Part shown: piece after piece, positions 44,756 through 58,264 of the stretch | How the letters are laid out: each line of letters starts with the position of its first letter | Numbering within the stretch: position 1 is the first letter of the stretch | Origin: Sepioteuthis lessoniana | Lineage: Eukaryota > Mollusca > Cephalopoda > Myopsida > Loliginidae | Assembly: GCA_963585895.1 (NCBI GenBank) | Contig: OY757912.1 | Location: 80,418,154 to 80,482,153, forward strand | Length of the DNA: 64,000 bases | Direction of reading: 5' to 3' | The notes under the pieces: model-generated | Told to the model about the DNA's origin: nothing | Databases searched by the model: none | The model's input: only the letters and a program-made list of their open reading frames with translations | Position numbers and translations under genes: made by a program

Positions 44756-45394
44756 ACAAAAGGATTTTAACACATGTATCATTTATACATATATGTTAAT
44801 TAGGTTTGTTTTCTATGCACGATTTGTCTGCCCCCATAATTACCAATTTCTATTTAAATAAAATTGATTTTCATTATTGCTGAAAAGTACTTAACTATCT
44901 TTAGTATTTTATCAATCATTTAAACAGTGGCCATTATAATGAACAACATATTTGTGCAATTAGTGTCTTTGTAATAGAATTATAATAATGTTGACATTTT
45001 ACTTTCTAATCTTAAGTATTCACTTCAGTCAGATATAACTGGGTCACAGTATACATGTCAATATTAAAATTACTTTTCTTCAACAGCTTGCAATATGTTA
45101 CAATATTGTTGGTAGCAAATAACATGATAGTTATGGTGGTTTTCTATCATGAAATAGATAATTTAAAGATTTTTTTATGTATATTACTGTTGTCAGCTCT
45201 TGATTTTTACAATAGTAAACTAGAAGCAGCCTTTTGTAAAGCGATCAGTGTAAGATTAGGGACTTTTTGATAGTATTGAATCTTCATTGTAGAGCATTGA
45301 ATTTTTCTTTTGTTTGCTTTTTATTTTTTTACATTTTCAACTGAAAGATATTGACTAATTAAAAAAAAAAAAAAAGACCTGAATGAACATCTAC
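44756..45394. other. Intron 2 spacer, nothing recognised
   Basis: AT-rich; a 71-codon frame at 45055-45270 has hydrophobic content but no family match or conservation evidence. Confidence 0.45.
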
Positions 45395-45825
45395 CCTGTT
45401 AGCAGGACTTAGAATATGCTGTCTCCTATAGCTAGGTAAGACCCCTTGAAAAATGGGTGTCCTATGTATGATACTACATTTAATTGTAAGGCTCTAGTTC
45501 TGGAGCTCTAGAGAGTGTATGTAAATTATTTGTATTAAGAATAGCTATTTGAAGCTATCATTATTTACCAAGGACTCTCATTAGTAGTTGTCGTAGTAGT
45601 AACCATATAACTGTGCAAACAAATGATTATTATTAAATAGAAGGGGTTACTTGAAACCATATAATTGTGTATAAATCATTAGTATTGGATAAGAGTACTT
45701 GAATTTGCCCTAGATAGGGATATTTTATATCATAAGTATGTGCAAAGAAAACCAAACAAACTTTTAGACAACTAAACAAAACTAACCTTTAGACATGGGT
45801 TGACATGTTGTTAAAATCAATTAAA
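45395..45825 (+). repeat. Interspersed repeat A, tail variant 2, disordered
   Basis: Head 'gttagcaggacttagaatatgctgtctcctatagc'. The centre breaks off at 'ctggagctctagagagtgt', and the region after repeats 'gaaaccatataa.tgtg' units. The end is 'gggttgacatgttgttaaaatcaatt'. Confidence 0.55.
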
Positions 45826-46820
45826 TGAACACCTTTGGGGTTTACTTTTTATACTAGAACTTATAATTCTAGCATTTAACTTGTATGTTCATTTCAACCA
45901 GATTCTCTTGAAAAAAAAAAAAATAGATGGATCAGTGTAGTATCTGTGCACTATGTCTAACTTGGTAGTTCCAAGTTAATTTCACATTATTATTTAGGAA
46001 GTAGAATCTAGGCATTGAAGATATCTCTTTCCTGCTTACCTTCAAGTTGGATGTTCAAATCATAACAGGATTTGCTTATTACTTTTATAGGTCTGTTTGC
46101 TTTTAAGTTGATAATTCAGAAATAAAGAAACCTACAGAAAAAGTCACACTGTTCCTTATTATGTAATGCATTTTTTTGTAGAGGTATGAAAAAAACTGTG
46201 GCACCAAAATAAAAAGTACAAATTTTAAAGAGTTTCACAAAAAATCTGCCAATTATTGGATTTTAATAAAATTTTCTGTACTCGAGTAATAAAAGAGCTA
46301 AGTTTATTTTCAAGTTTCCACTCAGTGTTTTGGAGTCAAAATTTTTTTGTCAACCACCCTGTCTTAATTTAAATGATTTTTTAAAATTTAATAGTAAGTG
46401 GATAACTTTTATATTTTTTTTTCTAAAGATAATTTATTGGGTAAATTTCAAATTTATTAATATAAGTATATGATATTTTTCTCAGGGCAATTCCCTCCCA
46501 CCATATTTTTTAATAGGAATATGGTCAGTAAAAAAAAAAAAAAATGTTGACATTTTTTTAAAATTAAAAATTCTGTATTCAAATTTTTTATATAGATGTT
46601 ATTTTTAAATTTCTTTCATTGGTGTCCGTTCGAATTTCATTTTAACTCTTCAAACATACTCAGTCTAATTTAAGTATTCCTAACTTAAAAACAAAAAAAC
46701 CTGGTAGTGAAAGCGTTAAGGGGTAATAACCCTTTTTAACTAGCTGACTGATAAGTTTTATCGTCTAGTGTGAAAAATTTGTAACATTTCAAGTTTTTAT
46801 TTCTTTTTTGTTAAGAAATA

Positions 46821-46851
<31 letters not shown>

Positions 46852-48168
46852 CAAATTTAATTTAGAATGATAATTTAGATATATTGTTTAGGAAGTATAA
46901 TCCTCAAACATATGACTCAGAACACAAACATTATTACTCTTGCTATCTTCATACTTTTGTAAGTGAAAGGTGGTATGAACTGAACCATCCAATGTATTAT
47001 TAAAGTAATGTAAGCAAAACACAAAAACTGACCAATAACAAGCCAATTTGGTTATAATAGATGAAAGTATTTTCATTTAATTTTTTTGGTTTTTTTTTTT
47101 CTTACCTGATGAAAAAAACCAACAACCTAACTTAAGAATGACATTTTAAAAAAATTTTTTTAAACATAAGCTATTGATGTTTCCTCAAAAAAAAAAAAAA
47201 AAAAACTAAAGCGAGTGTCTCTTTTTGATCATACTTAATACTTGAGCATTTGTTTGTTGTATTTTTTTTTTTTCCAAAAAACAAATCCATTAGATTTTTT
47301 TTTTTTTGTAATGATGCTATTTAAAACCAAACAGATGTTGCCAGCAGCTGCAATCATGTCTTTATTTAGTTCTGGGGTATTCCATTCATATTTTTTTTTA
47401 CATAGAGCCATGAATTTTCCTCCTTAATTAGTTTTAATTAGTCAGGTTTGTGTCTATATTAAGAGTCTATCCATTCTTTATAGATTGCCAAATGGTCTTA
47501 TGTAGGGCTATTAAATTTGGTATGCATACTAATTGAACCCAATGGATGTATTCTTCATCAGAAAAGAGGTCACTCTCGTGGAGGGGACATTTCTAAGAAT
47601 AAACATTCAGCAGGAAATCATGTTGCTACATGTCATAATTAATTGTGTAGACTTTAAATTTCTAAATATTGAAAGAAAAACTTTACATCTGACTAGAATA
47701 ATCATTCACATTTAATTAAACATTACTAATTGTATTTATAGGTAGTTTTTTTTTTTTCAAGCTGGAGAAGTAAAATAATTATGTACCATTCTTGCTTTGT
47801 TAGGACTAACAATTTTTACCAAGAACGAACATTTAAATTAATAAATCTTGTCATTTAAATTAAAAATAAGTTTACAAAATTCTGTGAAATTATTCACAGA
47901 ACAATTGTTATGTAGACATGTTTATGTCTTTATCTTTTATGTCTTCTGATATCTTTATATCTTATAGTAACAATTACTATTAATAACCATCCCATATAAA
48001 TTTCTGGCTATGATTGATTGTAAAATAATCCAAGTCTTGACTTTTTATCTAGCAAAAATGCATACTTCAGCAATTATCATAAACTTGTTTATAAGCAAAT
48101 CATTCTTGATTTATTGGTACATCTCTATGAAAGCTGTCACCCTCTTCAATACTAAACTGAAATATGAT

Positions 48169-48170
<2 letters not shown>
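45826..48170. other. Intron 2 AT-rich stretch
   Basis: About 2.3 kb with poly-T or poly-A tracts (46824-46851 and 47189-47206) and no repeat family or gene that I can support. Confidence 0.5.

Positions 48171-48245
<75 letters not shown>
48171..48245. repeat. (TA)n microsatellite, 75 bp
   Basis: Uninterrupted TA repeat, the longest of several in the window (others at 30423, 44550, 49652, 54469 and 60258). Confidence 0.95.
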
Positions 48246-48248
<3 letters not shown>

Positions 48249-48419
48249 TGAAAAATTAGTGTAAATATTTGGATTACTCTTAGGAAATTTTGGTGACTTC
48301 AAATGAATTTTTTTATATTACAATGGTGTGCTTAACACAGTAGTTATCATCTTTATTGGGAATCCTTTTGAGATGAGGCTTCTTAATCTAAGAATTAACT
48401 TAAAGAAAAAAAGTTCATT

Positions 48420-48670
48420 CTCATTGTAGTTATCATCATAGAAAATGGAATTATTGACTGAAATTCAAATCCTAGACAAAGCTGTTTGTGTTTCATTTTG
48501 CTCTAATACCTTTGGGAAAAGCATGAGTCTATCTGTTTTCTCTCCAGCTATGAGTAAATAGTAGGACTGCTTGGAAAGGCAACCAAGCTAAGAGACAAAC
48601 TTAAATTTCACTTTAAAAAATTGACCTTATTGCATCCTGCTTGTGCTGGAGGAGTTGGGTAAATCCTACG
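48420..48670 (+). repeat. SINE family 2, copy 4
   Basis: Plus strand: head 'gttatcatcatagaaaatgga...gaaattcaaatcctagacaaag', body 'acctttgggaaaagcatgagtctatctgttttctctccagctatgagtaaatagtag' and tail 'cattgcatcctgcttgtgctggaggagttgggtaaatcc'. Confidence 0.65.
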
Positions 48671-49644
48671 TACAACATGATGACAATGCTGATTTTAAAA
48701 GTACTTAAACTATTATAGGAATGGTTTTGTTTATTGATTTTGAAATTTTTTTTAAAATTGAGTTTGATTCTATCAGGCTTTGACTCCTCCTCCCATCCCC
48801 AAAGAAAACAACTTAAAACAAAAACACCCAGATAGCAAGTAACAAGTTGCAACATATTTTCAAATCACTTTGTATTGATTCACCATGATTTGCTTTAGGG
48901 TTGTCTTCCCTAGCCTTCCTTCTTTGATGACTCACCCATAAAACATGGGTCAGGGCTTAGGGACTAGAGCTCCTTGTTTTAAATCAAAGTTCTTCTACAC
49001 TGGTTATCCACTAAAATCTAAAGTTTTTGTAAACGGGCCAGTTTGGCTCCAGGTTATCCTTACTACACTTTTAACCTGGATTATAGTATCTAGACTATAT
49101 TTTGATGTGTATTCAGGATAGTATTAACATAACAGAATTTTATTGAAATATATACCAAAGAAATGCAACAGTTCATAATGATTTATTCCAACTGCATTTT
49201 ATGATTCAGAATCATTTATTTGCTGCTATATGCATTTTACAAACAGCAGCAGTTATTTATTAAATGAAAGCAATAAATCTCTCTGGCTTTAATAAGTGCC
49301 ACTCAAACCTGTCAATCTGATTCTGATGAAGAGAAATTAAATAAATATGAAGGTAACTTTATTTTTCAGTGCAAATTGATAGAACTGGCCCAAACTTGCA
49401 TAGTTTGTTTTATTGTTTCTAGTTGATACTTAACTGTTATTTGTTAATCCAAAATTGAACTGGTAATGTTAATTTGTACTATCAGAAATACCTGATTTTA
49501 ATAGGGAAAAGTAAAAACATTGAGTAAATAAAATTGATTTATCAGAATATGCACTTATTTAGGGGGTGGGGGCATTCAATGTTGGGAAATGTATCTTGAT
49601 TGCATTAAATTATGAATTTGACATGTCATGTAGTGGTGTGGCTG

Positions 49645-49685
<41 letters not shown>

Positions 49686-51035
49686 GTTACCAGTTTATTT
49701 GTGTTGCTTCATTTATAGCTTAACTGTTTTAGAAAAACATTCTAAAAACTTTCTTCAGATGATAGTCTAAAATGAAAATTGAGAATTAAGAAATAACTTC
49801 TAAGAAATTTTTCTATTTGTCTTATCACTTTTGTTCAACTCCCTATTTATCCATCTTGATAGTAAATTTCATGGTGGTATGATCTTTTAGAAATATTAGT
49901 TTAACTGTTTATCTTGCAATACCTTATGTATAATTTTTGAAAAAGTCTTGGCATTTAAATATTTTAGCAAATACATTTTTTTAAATTTCAAATAATATAG
50001 ATGAATTACTTTGCCTTATCTACCTCTCTTTCTTTTTTAAGTTGTGTATTCTTCAGTCTTGGTTCTGTCATGTAAAATCTGTTAGAATAAAGTTGGAAAA
50101 TATGTCCCAATGAATAAAGTTTATATTGTAGAACAAAAAAGCCAGAGAACACATAACCAAAATGAGAAAAATTTAGCAACCCTGCCAAAGAATATATTGG
50201 TTGACTTATGAAATGAATAAAATGTTTCATTTAATGAAATCAAGACAAGAATAACTTTTTGTTATTTTACAGTTTTCAAAAAAGCAAAAGAAAAAAAATC
50301 TTACAATATTCAACAATTTTTTTTTTCTTTTTTTTAAATTTAATTTTTCTCACCTTTACAGTTTTTTGTCAAATTTTTCTTAGGAAGTCACACCTATTCA
50401 TTAACCTGAATTTAAAACAAATTGTGATTTGAATGAAAAAAAAATGAAAAGTGAAATGCTTCAGGTAGGATTGAATTAAAAAATAACCCAGTAATATTGA
50501 GTAAAAGTCAGTATAAAACAAATTCACCCCTCTCACATGTCATCTAACTCTGCTCTAGATTCTGAATTCACTCTTTATAGGGAAATATTGGAGAACCTTA
50601 TCAGCTTTAGTTAGAATATATTGGCATTGGGAAAATTGAAAAGATAGGGATGGAGAATTTAGTTAAAAATAATACTTAAAAGTAGATTTCAGGGTTTGGG
50701 GGTGTGCTAATATCAGTTGAGGTAGGATTGTTATCAGAACAGGTATTATTTTTTTTTTCCCAAGTTGAGAAAATAAGATGGGGAATTGTTTTGTGAAAAA
50801 AATAAATTACAAATAAATCTGAGACCTTGAGGTATGTGGATATCAATTGAGGATGGATTGATGTCAGAATATTTATTTTATTCAGACTGAGAAAATAGGG
50901 ATGGTGAATTCTTGTTTTGTTAAAAAAAGATAATTATAAATGATTTTTGGAGTTTAATTGGAAAATCATGGCTTGTCAATTTCAGACAAGATTTTGTCAG
51001 CAAGTATATGACAATTAGTTGAAAGATATGTTATA
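48671..51035. other. Intron 2 AT-rich stretch
   Basis: A (TA)n run at 49652-49683. Two loosely similar segments around 50690-50780 and 50815-50910 ('gttg.ggtaggattg..atcagaa.agg', 'gagaaaataag/ggat') suggest an old local duplication. No gene. Confidence 0.45.
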
Positions 51036-51039
51036 CATT

Positions 51040-52441
51040 TCGGAGTTATGCCAAAGAATTGAACCCCCTATTGGGCAGCATCCTTTTCATGTCCTGTTAG
51101 TGCAGTGGTAGAGGAGCATGCTACATGTGCATCAATACACATGGTGTCTTGTAAGCTTGTAGAGCTGGGAAGCAGTATTGGGGTGTCACAAAGGAACAAG
51201 GTGTCCGAGACTAAAGAAGATGTGTGTAGTTTAGAATTGTTCTTGATCTTAGGCAAGCTGGTGAGGTACTATCCCATTGCTGGATGGTTAAAAACAGCAT
51301 GCTGTTATGTAAAAAGGAGGGCTAGTGGGAAAATAAGGTTGATGAAAATGATCACTGTGATGCAAGAAATTCTAACGGATAAAGTAGACCAGTTCCAATC
51401 AGCATATACTTAAAGCAAGAATTTGAGTGGTGTGGTGCAAACAATATTGCCACTGGCATAGTCATAGAGATTGGTGATGTAGTAGCAGAAGACAATGTTC
51501 TTGAGACAAAAGACAACTTTAACCACATCCATGTTGCTGAATTAAACATGTTAAAAGGCATCAATTTGGCTCTAAAATGAGGGTTGAGAAAGGTGGAAAT
51601 CAGGACTGATCCAAACACATTACTAAACTGGGTGAATACTACTATGACAGAAAAGTATATAGATAAAAGATGCGGCAGAAGTGCTGATAAAATGTAGATT
51701 ACAAATACTGAGAGAACTGGTGACTGAATTTGGTTTGAAGCTGAGTGCAGTATTTATACCATCAGAAAAAATAAGGCAGATTTGCTGACACAGATAACCA
51801 AGTAGTAGAATAGGAAGCTGTTGCAGTGTGCTGTGTGAGGAGTGCAAAACTGGAGGAATTGCACTGTATGAAACATATAGGAATGGACAGGATGTTTAAT
51901 CTGATATAGAAAATCGATCTGTTGACCAGAAGCATGGTCAAAAACTGTTAGGTGCTAGTTGGTTGACTCCCCCCCCTGCATGATCCAGGTAAATTGGAAC
52001 TGGAGATAACTGGACAAGTTTAGCCATTGATATTACGCACTATCACAGAGGAACATACTTATCTATGGTTGACTGTAGACCTGGGTGGCTGGCACTGTGA
52101 AGGGAGTTGTGAGCAGAGACAGTGGTTTAAATGTAATTCTTGAATGAGAACTGGTAGAAGAGGTTATGATGGACAATGGCACATCATTTTGCTCAGAGGT
52201 TTTACCAGCCATGCTAGAGAAATGGAGCATTAAAATTAGAATATATTTCAGGGCAGCATACAGGCAGGTTGTAATATGAACGTGGAACAAAATTATCAGG
52301 CCATAAATACTATAGCAGAGAGAAGAGGAGTATCTCCAATGGAGGCAGCATTTTCATATAACATGTTGCCCAAGTTTGGACAAATGAATGAGATGGTGTG
52401 TTGTTGGATTCTTAAGCAATTCAAATTCCATCATAGTTCTC
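51040..52441 (+). mobile_element. LTR retrotransposon pol fossil (Gypsy-like), RNase H and integrase part
   Basis: Recognisable in order are a thumb/RNase H linker (KLVRYYPIAGWLKTACCYVKRR), an RNase H region (HIHVAELNMLKGINLALK, IRTDPNTLLNWV) and part of an integrase core (ELVEEVMMDNGTSFCSEVLP). The order RNase H then integrase and the wording fit Ty3/Gypsy, although BEL/Pao is not excluded. It is heavily broken, with many interruptions, and old. The element stops at about 52441 against the Copia fossil, and sequence like its integrase C-terminus resumes at 57043. Confidence 0.65.
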
Positions 52442-54463
52442 AATAGTGGTCTAAGATACAAGGCTTCTTGGCTTGCTAATGATATAGCTATAAATTCCAT
52501 TTTGTATGTTGACAAAGTGATTGAATTCTGCTTTTTTAGATTTCCATGAAATTTTCTACCAATCTAAAGCAAAATCTGCTTACACTTTTTCTGTCATCTA
52601 AATCACCCAAATCCGAGTCACAAAACCCTTCCAATTTCAAGGGTTTCTGCAATTTCTTAAATATTATTGATTGATTGTGCTTTTTAAATAACATGAGATG
52701 TGTTTTGCCCATGTTAAATGGAAAGAATTTGGTTTTGCTAGGTCTTGAGACAACCTAGTAACTGTATTATAAATATCTGGTCATTATATATATTAGACTG
52801 CCAATAATTTTATAAGGTTTGCTTTCTATTAAATCGACTTTGTCACTTGTTTTTGTTATATCCATTTCACGTGGAGTTGGGCGTGGTTTGCAATCTGCCA
52901 TGCTGAACTTTAATATCTTCTCAATATATCAAGATTAATTCATTTTAATAATATTATTTTCACATTCAAGTTGTATTCCTAAGAACCAGGATAATTGCCC
53001 AAGATCAGTCATTTTGAATCTTGAATTCAGTCTTGTTTTAATTTGCATGAGGTGTGCCTCAGTTTTTGAAGCTATTAATATATTATCAACCCGCAATAAA
53101 ATGATGGATATTTGATCACTGACATTTTGAATGTACATGCAGGGGTCAACAGGTGATTGGACGAATGTAGTTAAATAAGTATGGAATGTTTTATTCCAAG
53201 TTTGACTGCTCTGTTTTAACCTACATAAGGATTTTTTAAAGTTTCCAAACATAATTCCCATTCTTACCTTTTAAAGCCTTCTAGCGGCTCAACATTCATT
53301 TCTTAGGTTAAGGGGGCATTTAATTATGCACTCTTAACATCTATGTGATGAATTAATAAGTCATACTGGACTGTTATTTGCTGTACTAATCTTATGGAAG
53401 CCATATTTGTTATCGGGGCAAAAGTTTCTCTTGAATCCTTACCATATATTTGCAAGTAGCCTTTGGCTACAAAATGAGCCCTATACTCATGAACTCAGTT
53501 GCTTTTACTTTTTATTGTAAAAAGTAAAAAAACACCGACTACCAATGATATTTTTATTTTGGGGGGGCCTTTTGCCATTCAAAAGTATTAATTTCTACTA
53601 AAGAATCAAATTCTTTCCACATTGCTAAAATCCATCTTTTGAATCTGGAGAATTTACAGCTTCTGAGTAATTATTAGGAATCATACACAGAGTACAACAG
53701 TAATCAACACTGCCTAATTCAACGTTTTCTACTACAAAAAAATCATAAGAGTCGATAAATTTCACACACATAACTCTTTTTATAGCTATTGTTTCTTGAA
53801 AGTAAAGTAAGCTGGACTTAGTTTATTGTAGTCGACAAAGATGCCTTTTTCACAGTGAGGTTCCAATTGCATTTTATTTTGTACCTAACAAAAACAAGTT
53901 GTGCCAAAAATATGCATCTTATTTAAGTTTGGTTTTGAACCCGTAAAACTTTCATATGGAGTTTTTTTTGTGTTTTTATTATAACAGCGATTTCTAATAT
54001 ACACTGAAGCCATCAATGCATAAATCCGAAAGTTTATAGGACGTTTTGACTTGATATGGAGACACCTTGTCATTAAAAATAAAGTTTGCCGTGACCGTTC
54101 AGCGGTCTCATTTTGATGTGGAGAATTAGACGCTGACCATTTGGGTTTGATTCTATTTAGTACAAGTAACCGTTGAAAAGGTTCAGAAGTGAACTCCATT
54201 CCGTTGTTTGTCTGTAAACATTTTACATGGTCATAAGGGGCAATGTCAGCTAGATATTTCTTTGTAGCGAGCAAAATGTCAGACTTGTGTTTTAAGAAAT
54301 ATGACATTGTAAGGCCAGAATAGTCATCAATGAAATTAATAACATATTTATAACCATCTTTTACTAAGGGTTGAATGGAGCCTGCTAAATCACTGTGTAC
54401 AAGTGCAAGGATTTTTGTTGCTTTGCAATCCAAAGTCTTATTTCTCTCATTAGACATCTTCTC

Positions 54464-54506
<43 letters not shown>

Positions 54507-57042
54507 AGTTAAGAGCATAATTTGGTGTCAGTTTTATTTTCATTCCTTTTACTAATTTGGGTAATTCATTACAGTGGCCTAAGATTTTATGCCAAGTGTA
54601 AGTCATAAGTGGCATTTCTAGCAGAGATGATATTTTTTAAATAATACAAACATACTCTGTTATTTTGGAAACTGCTCCATTAGGGTAAATTAATTGGCAT
54701 TTGTCATGCGCAAAACTTATGTGCACACCATTTTTTTGTTGCCACTTGTACTGAAAATATATTTTGTTTAAAAGTTGGTATATATAAAGCATTTTTAAGA
54801 TATATCTGCACATTTCCTTTGCATAGATAAATGCAGGCATCACCTCTTTTCATCACTATGTTATTTGCTCAGCTGCTGTCAGCCAATTCAACAAAATGGT
54901 TCCCTGGTTCAAAATTTTGATCAAAATTAAAAAATTATCAGTTATTACATGGTTTGTAGCTCCGCAGTTGACTAATGAATTAGTTTTTTCTGAAGCAATA
55001 TCATATCCTTAAGCAAAGAAATAGGTTTGGCCTTTAAAATAGGTTCTTATATTCTGACAAAAATCACTTTGCCTTCTATTTTTACAGTCAAATGCTTTGT
55101 GTCTCCTCCTCCCACAAACAAAAAATATTTGTCTTCCCTGGGGGGAAAATTCTATAGTCCTCTCTACTATGCTGAGGTTTCTGGTAATTGTTGTAATTAT
55201 AATTTGTTGATTTATAATCATAGTGAGAATGCGTACTTACCCCGGGTTTATTTCTTGGATTAATCTTTTTAAATGTGGTCTTCATTTGTAATATATTGTT
55301 GGATTCATCTGGGGGGGGTAACACATATGCTGTTTCTTCATAAATTCTTAAACATGAGGATCATTGAATAAGTTTCCAGACTTTTTTCGTATGGGCACTT
55401 TTATTGATAGTACACACATGAAACTCTAGTCTCCTTTGAAGAAATCTCCTCCAGCTGCAATGCACTTCTTGTACTGTTCCAACAATTTCTGGAAGGCCCC
55501 ATGGAAGTCCTCTTGTGTGAGCATGTCAATGACCTTTATCACAGCCTCTTTCATCTCCTCAATTGTCTCATAACGACAGCCTCTGAGCTTAGGGAATAAC
55601 CAAAAGTCACAGGGAGCAAGATCTGGACTATAAGGAGGGTGGGGAACTGTCTTGATACCTATCTTGGTCAAATAGTCTGTGACAAGGATGGAGTTATAGA
55701 CTGGTGCATTGTTCTGGTGGAAATGCCACTGACCTGATTTGAAGAGTGCTGGCCTCTTCCGATGGAATCTCTTCCTGAACTCCTTTAAAACCTCAACATG
55801 GTAGCCCTAACCCTTTGGCCAATCAACTCTGGTGTATTGGCTTCCTTACTCCTCCCACACCTCTCATCATCCCTCACAGACTCCCTACCTTCCTTGAATC
55901 TCTTATGCCACTCAAAAACTGATGCTCGATTCATGCAAGATGGCTGAAAATCAGTGTGAAGCATTCCATACGTTTCTGTGGCATTTTTTCCAAGTTTAAA
56001 ACAGAATTTTATTGCATATCGTTCTTTTAAAGTGTCCTCACATCCAGATTACATTTTTAAAATTCCCCAGCTGTGATAATCAGCCCCATGGAAGTATATT
56101 CCAATTCCTGCTGTAGCTGTTCATTTGAAGCTGAAATCATAAGAATTGGTCAGTCATCTCATAAGATATATAGCAATAGCATACTGAATTTTCAAGAGTC
56201 TACGATAATTTTAAATGCCTGTACAAAAAAAGTCTGGAAACTTATTGAATGCACCACATACCTTAAATTAAAAAAAGGTCAAGGTTTTCTTCTGGGTTAT
56301 GACCGTAGTAAAAGGTTTAAAATTCAGAGGTAACCCCTTGAGTGTCATCGCGATCAGAAGTCCATTGCTTATTTTTTTCCCAGTTTCTTTCAGAGCATTT
56401 GAAATATTCTCTGTCCTTATCATATAGTCTGCAATAGACTAATTCCAATTTTCTCAAAGATGTTAGCTCTGTATAGAGGGAAATAATTTTTGGCTTTCAT
56501 TTTGACAAATGTTCCCTTAATATTGTTAAGGCTTTTCTTCCATTGTCATGTGCATCTCTTGTCACTAATGACAGACTTTTATCATCCAAATACTGAATGA
56601 GTTCAGCGAAGACGGTTGCATTCTTTTCTGCAAAGTCGATTTCATCACTCTGGTCTGTTGGTGACAGTATAATTTGATGTAAATGTTGAATTCTAAGATA
56701 TCCAAGGAACTTCACTTCTCACAACTCATACTTGGATTCATTGCCATCCAAAAAAAGTTTTGGTACTCTGGGCCTATAACCTGTTGGAATTCAGGCAGCC
56801 ATCTTGTTTTTAATTGAGCGATACAAGATACTCCCTAAGTAACAAGTCTGCATTAAGTCTAGACTTTGTTGTTATTTTGCAGTTGTTGATATATGACAGT
56901 CTCGCTGATTGGCTAATCTACTGCTTCTTTAGCCATATCTAAGTGGCTAATCTGCTGATGGGAAAGTTTATAAATATTTGCTAACAATTTGTAGACGGCC
57001 GACACATGTAGCCCCCCTCCAAAAAAAAAACCCAATCCAACA
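52442..57042 (-). mobile_element. Copia LTR retrotransposon fossil
   Basis: On the minus strand the parts follow Copia order. A 261-bp LTR (56782-57042) begins TGTTGGATTGGG and ends ATTCCAACA. A gag region (about 56490-56750) and a CCHC knuckle region (about 55100-55220) come next. A protease-side region follows (about 54640-54960), then integrase (about 53885-54615), reverse transcriptase (about 52935-53300, with CRLKQS and FLGIQ landmarks) and RNase H down to about 52442. Integrase lying before reverse transcriptase is diagnostic of Copia. It is broken in several places, and no second LTR was found. A mariner sits inside it. Confidence 0.8.
55355..56258 (-). mobile_element. Mariner DNA transposon, internally deleted, copy 2
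   Basis: Ends match copy 1 (left TGAGGATCATTGAATAAG, right ending CTTATTGAATGCACCACA), with TA on the right flank and CA on the left, probably a mutated TA. On the minus strand the C-terminal part of the transposase is open for 81 codons (55426-55671). It ends AAGGDFFKGD and includes YSPDLAPCDFWLFP. It lies inside the gag part of the Copia fossil, so it is younger than that insertion. The interior lacks the same stretch as copy 1, with the same junction ('attggccaaag' joined to 'atgttgaggtttta'). Confidence 0.92.
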
Positions 57043-57330
57043 TGGTGCCACAAAAGTTCGTCTTCACCTATGAGAAATATATTGGTGAATAAAGATGAAG
57101 AGGTGCTCATTACAATCCAAATTGGAAAAAATGTCTGGGTTAAACCACCTAATGCAAGTTGTATGACAAATTAGAGGACAGGTGTTATGCCTGGTGTATA
57201 ATCACTGAACAATGTTACAGTTGATTGGATGCCAGTGCATGTTTTGGCCAAAAGGCATGTGATCCATTCATCTTATGTAGATGCATTTCTGTCTCTTAAA
57301 TCTTCAGATTTAAGAAATGTTACAACATAA
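57043..57330 (+). mobile_element. Gypsy-like integrase C-terminus, right-hand remainder
   Basis: In the + direction the sequence resembles the end of a Gypsy integrase (VWVKPPNASC, NNVTVDWMPVHVL, VIHSSYVD). It fits the right-hand remainder of the fossil at 51040-52441 after Copia inserted. Broken. Confidence 0.55.
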
Positions 57331-58262
57331 ATGCCAAAACTGCAAACGAGTGCTGTGCACCATCCTATTGACATGACTGCATCATGAGAAAGTGATTTTT
57401 AAATGTGAGGGCAGGGCATATGGTTTGAAAGAGAGAAAAAAATATCGCTCAGTATACTGCCAATAGGGAAACTAAGTAGCTGAGTTATGTAGATGGAGAG
57501 AAAAGAAATTGTGGGTAGTAAAAATGACCCCATAAATCAATGGGGGTTCAGTTGTAAGCACTGATCAAGTATCAAGCAACCATTTTGAATTAAAGATATG
57601 AAGGAAAGCAGTGAATGTGAACATCTCAGTATTTGTTTATCCATTTTTGAAACACGAATCATATGTGAAGTTTGTTCCCTTTTAAGTAATCCAAATTACT
57701 AGAAAGGTTTTATTTATTCATATTTTTTCCTATGTGGTTGTGGGTAGACAATGTAAGGAAAGCACTCTAAGAAAACCTGCTCTCATACTTAAACCACTCA
57801 TTATATTTATTATCTTGAAGGCAGTGTGATTACATTTGAAAAGGCAAGTTTTTTTTCTTTTCTTTTTTAAAGTATTAGTAGTGGTGTTGGTAGGAGGAGA
57901 GAATCTGTTACTGTGAAGCTTTTAGGCTGCTTTGTTTTCATTTGCTATGATATTGACTTAGAATATGCCTGTCTGTCCAATGTAAATCAGTTTCACTTGT
58001 GGTTGGTTATTTATAGGTGTCTTTTCTTGAAAATGTCAAGGACAGGTTTCAGCTTTAGATTAAGTCTGTCACCATATGAAAGCTTAATTAATAGGAAGCT
58101 GTGCTAATGTTTTGACAATGAACTGAACTGATTTTTCTTTCTGCACATTCCTTAACTGCATTAATTTTTTTCTTTTTCCTATAAAGTAGCTCATTAAATT
58201 CAGCATTTGAATTGGCATTGTTTGTCTGCTTACAAGATGTATAAAAAGGAAATGCTCTTTAC
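57331..58262. other. Intron 2 spacer
   Basis: Possibly the decayed end of the Gypsy-like element for the first few hundred bases; nothing firm. No gene. Confidence 0.4.
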
Positions 58263-58264
58263 TT

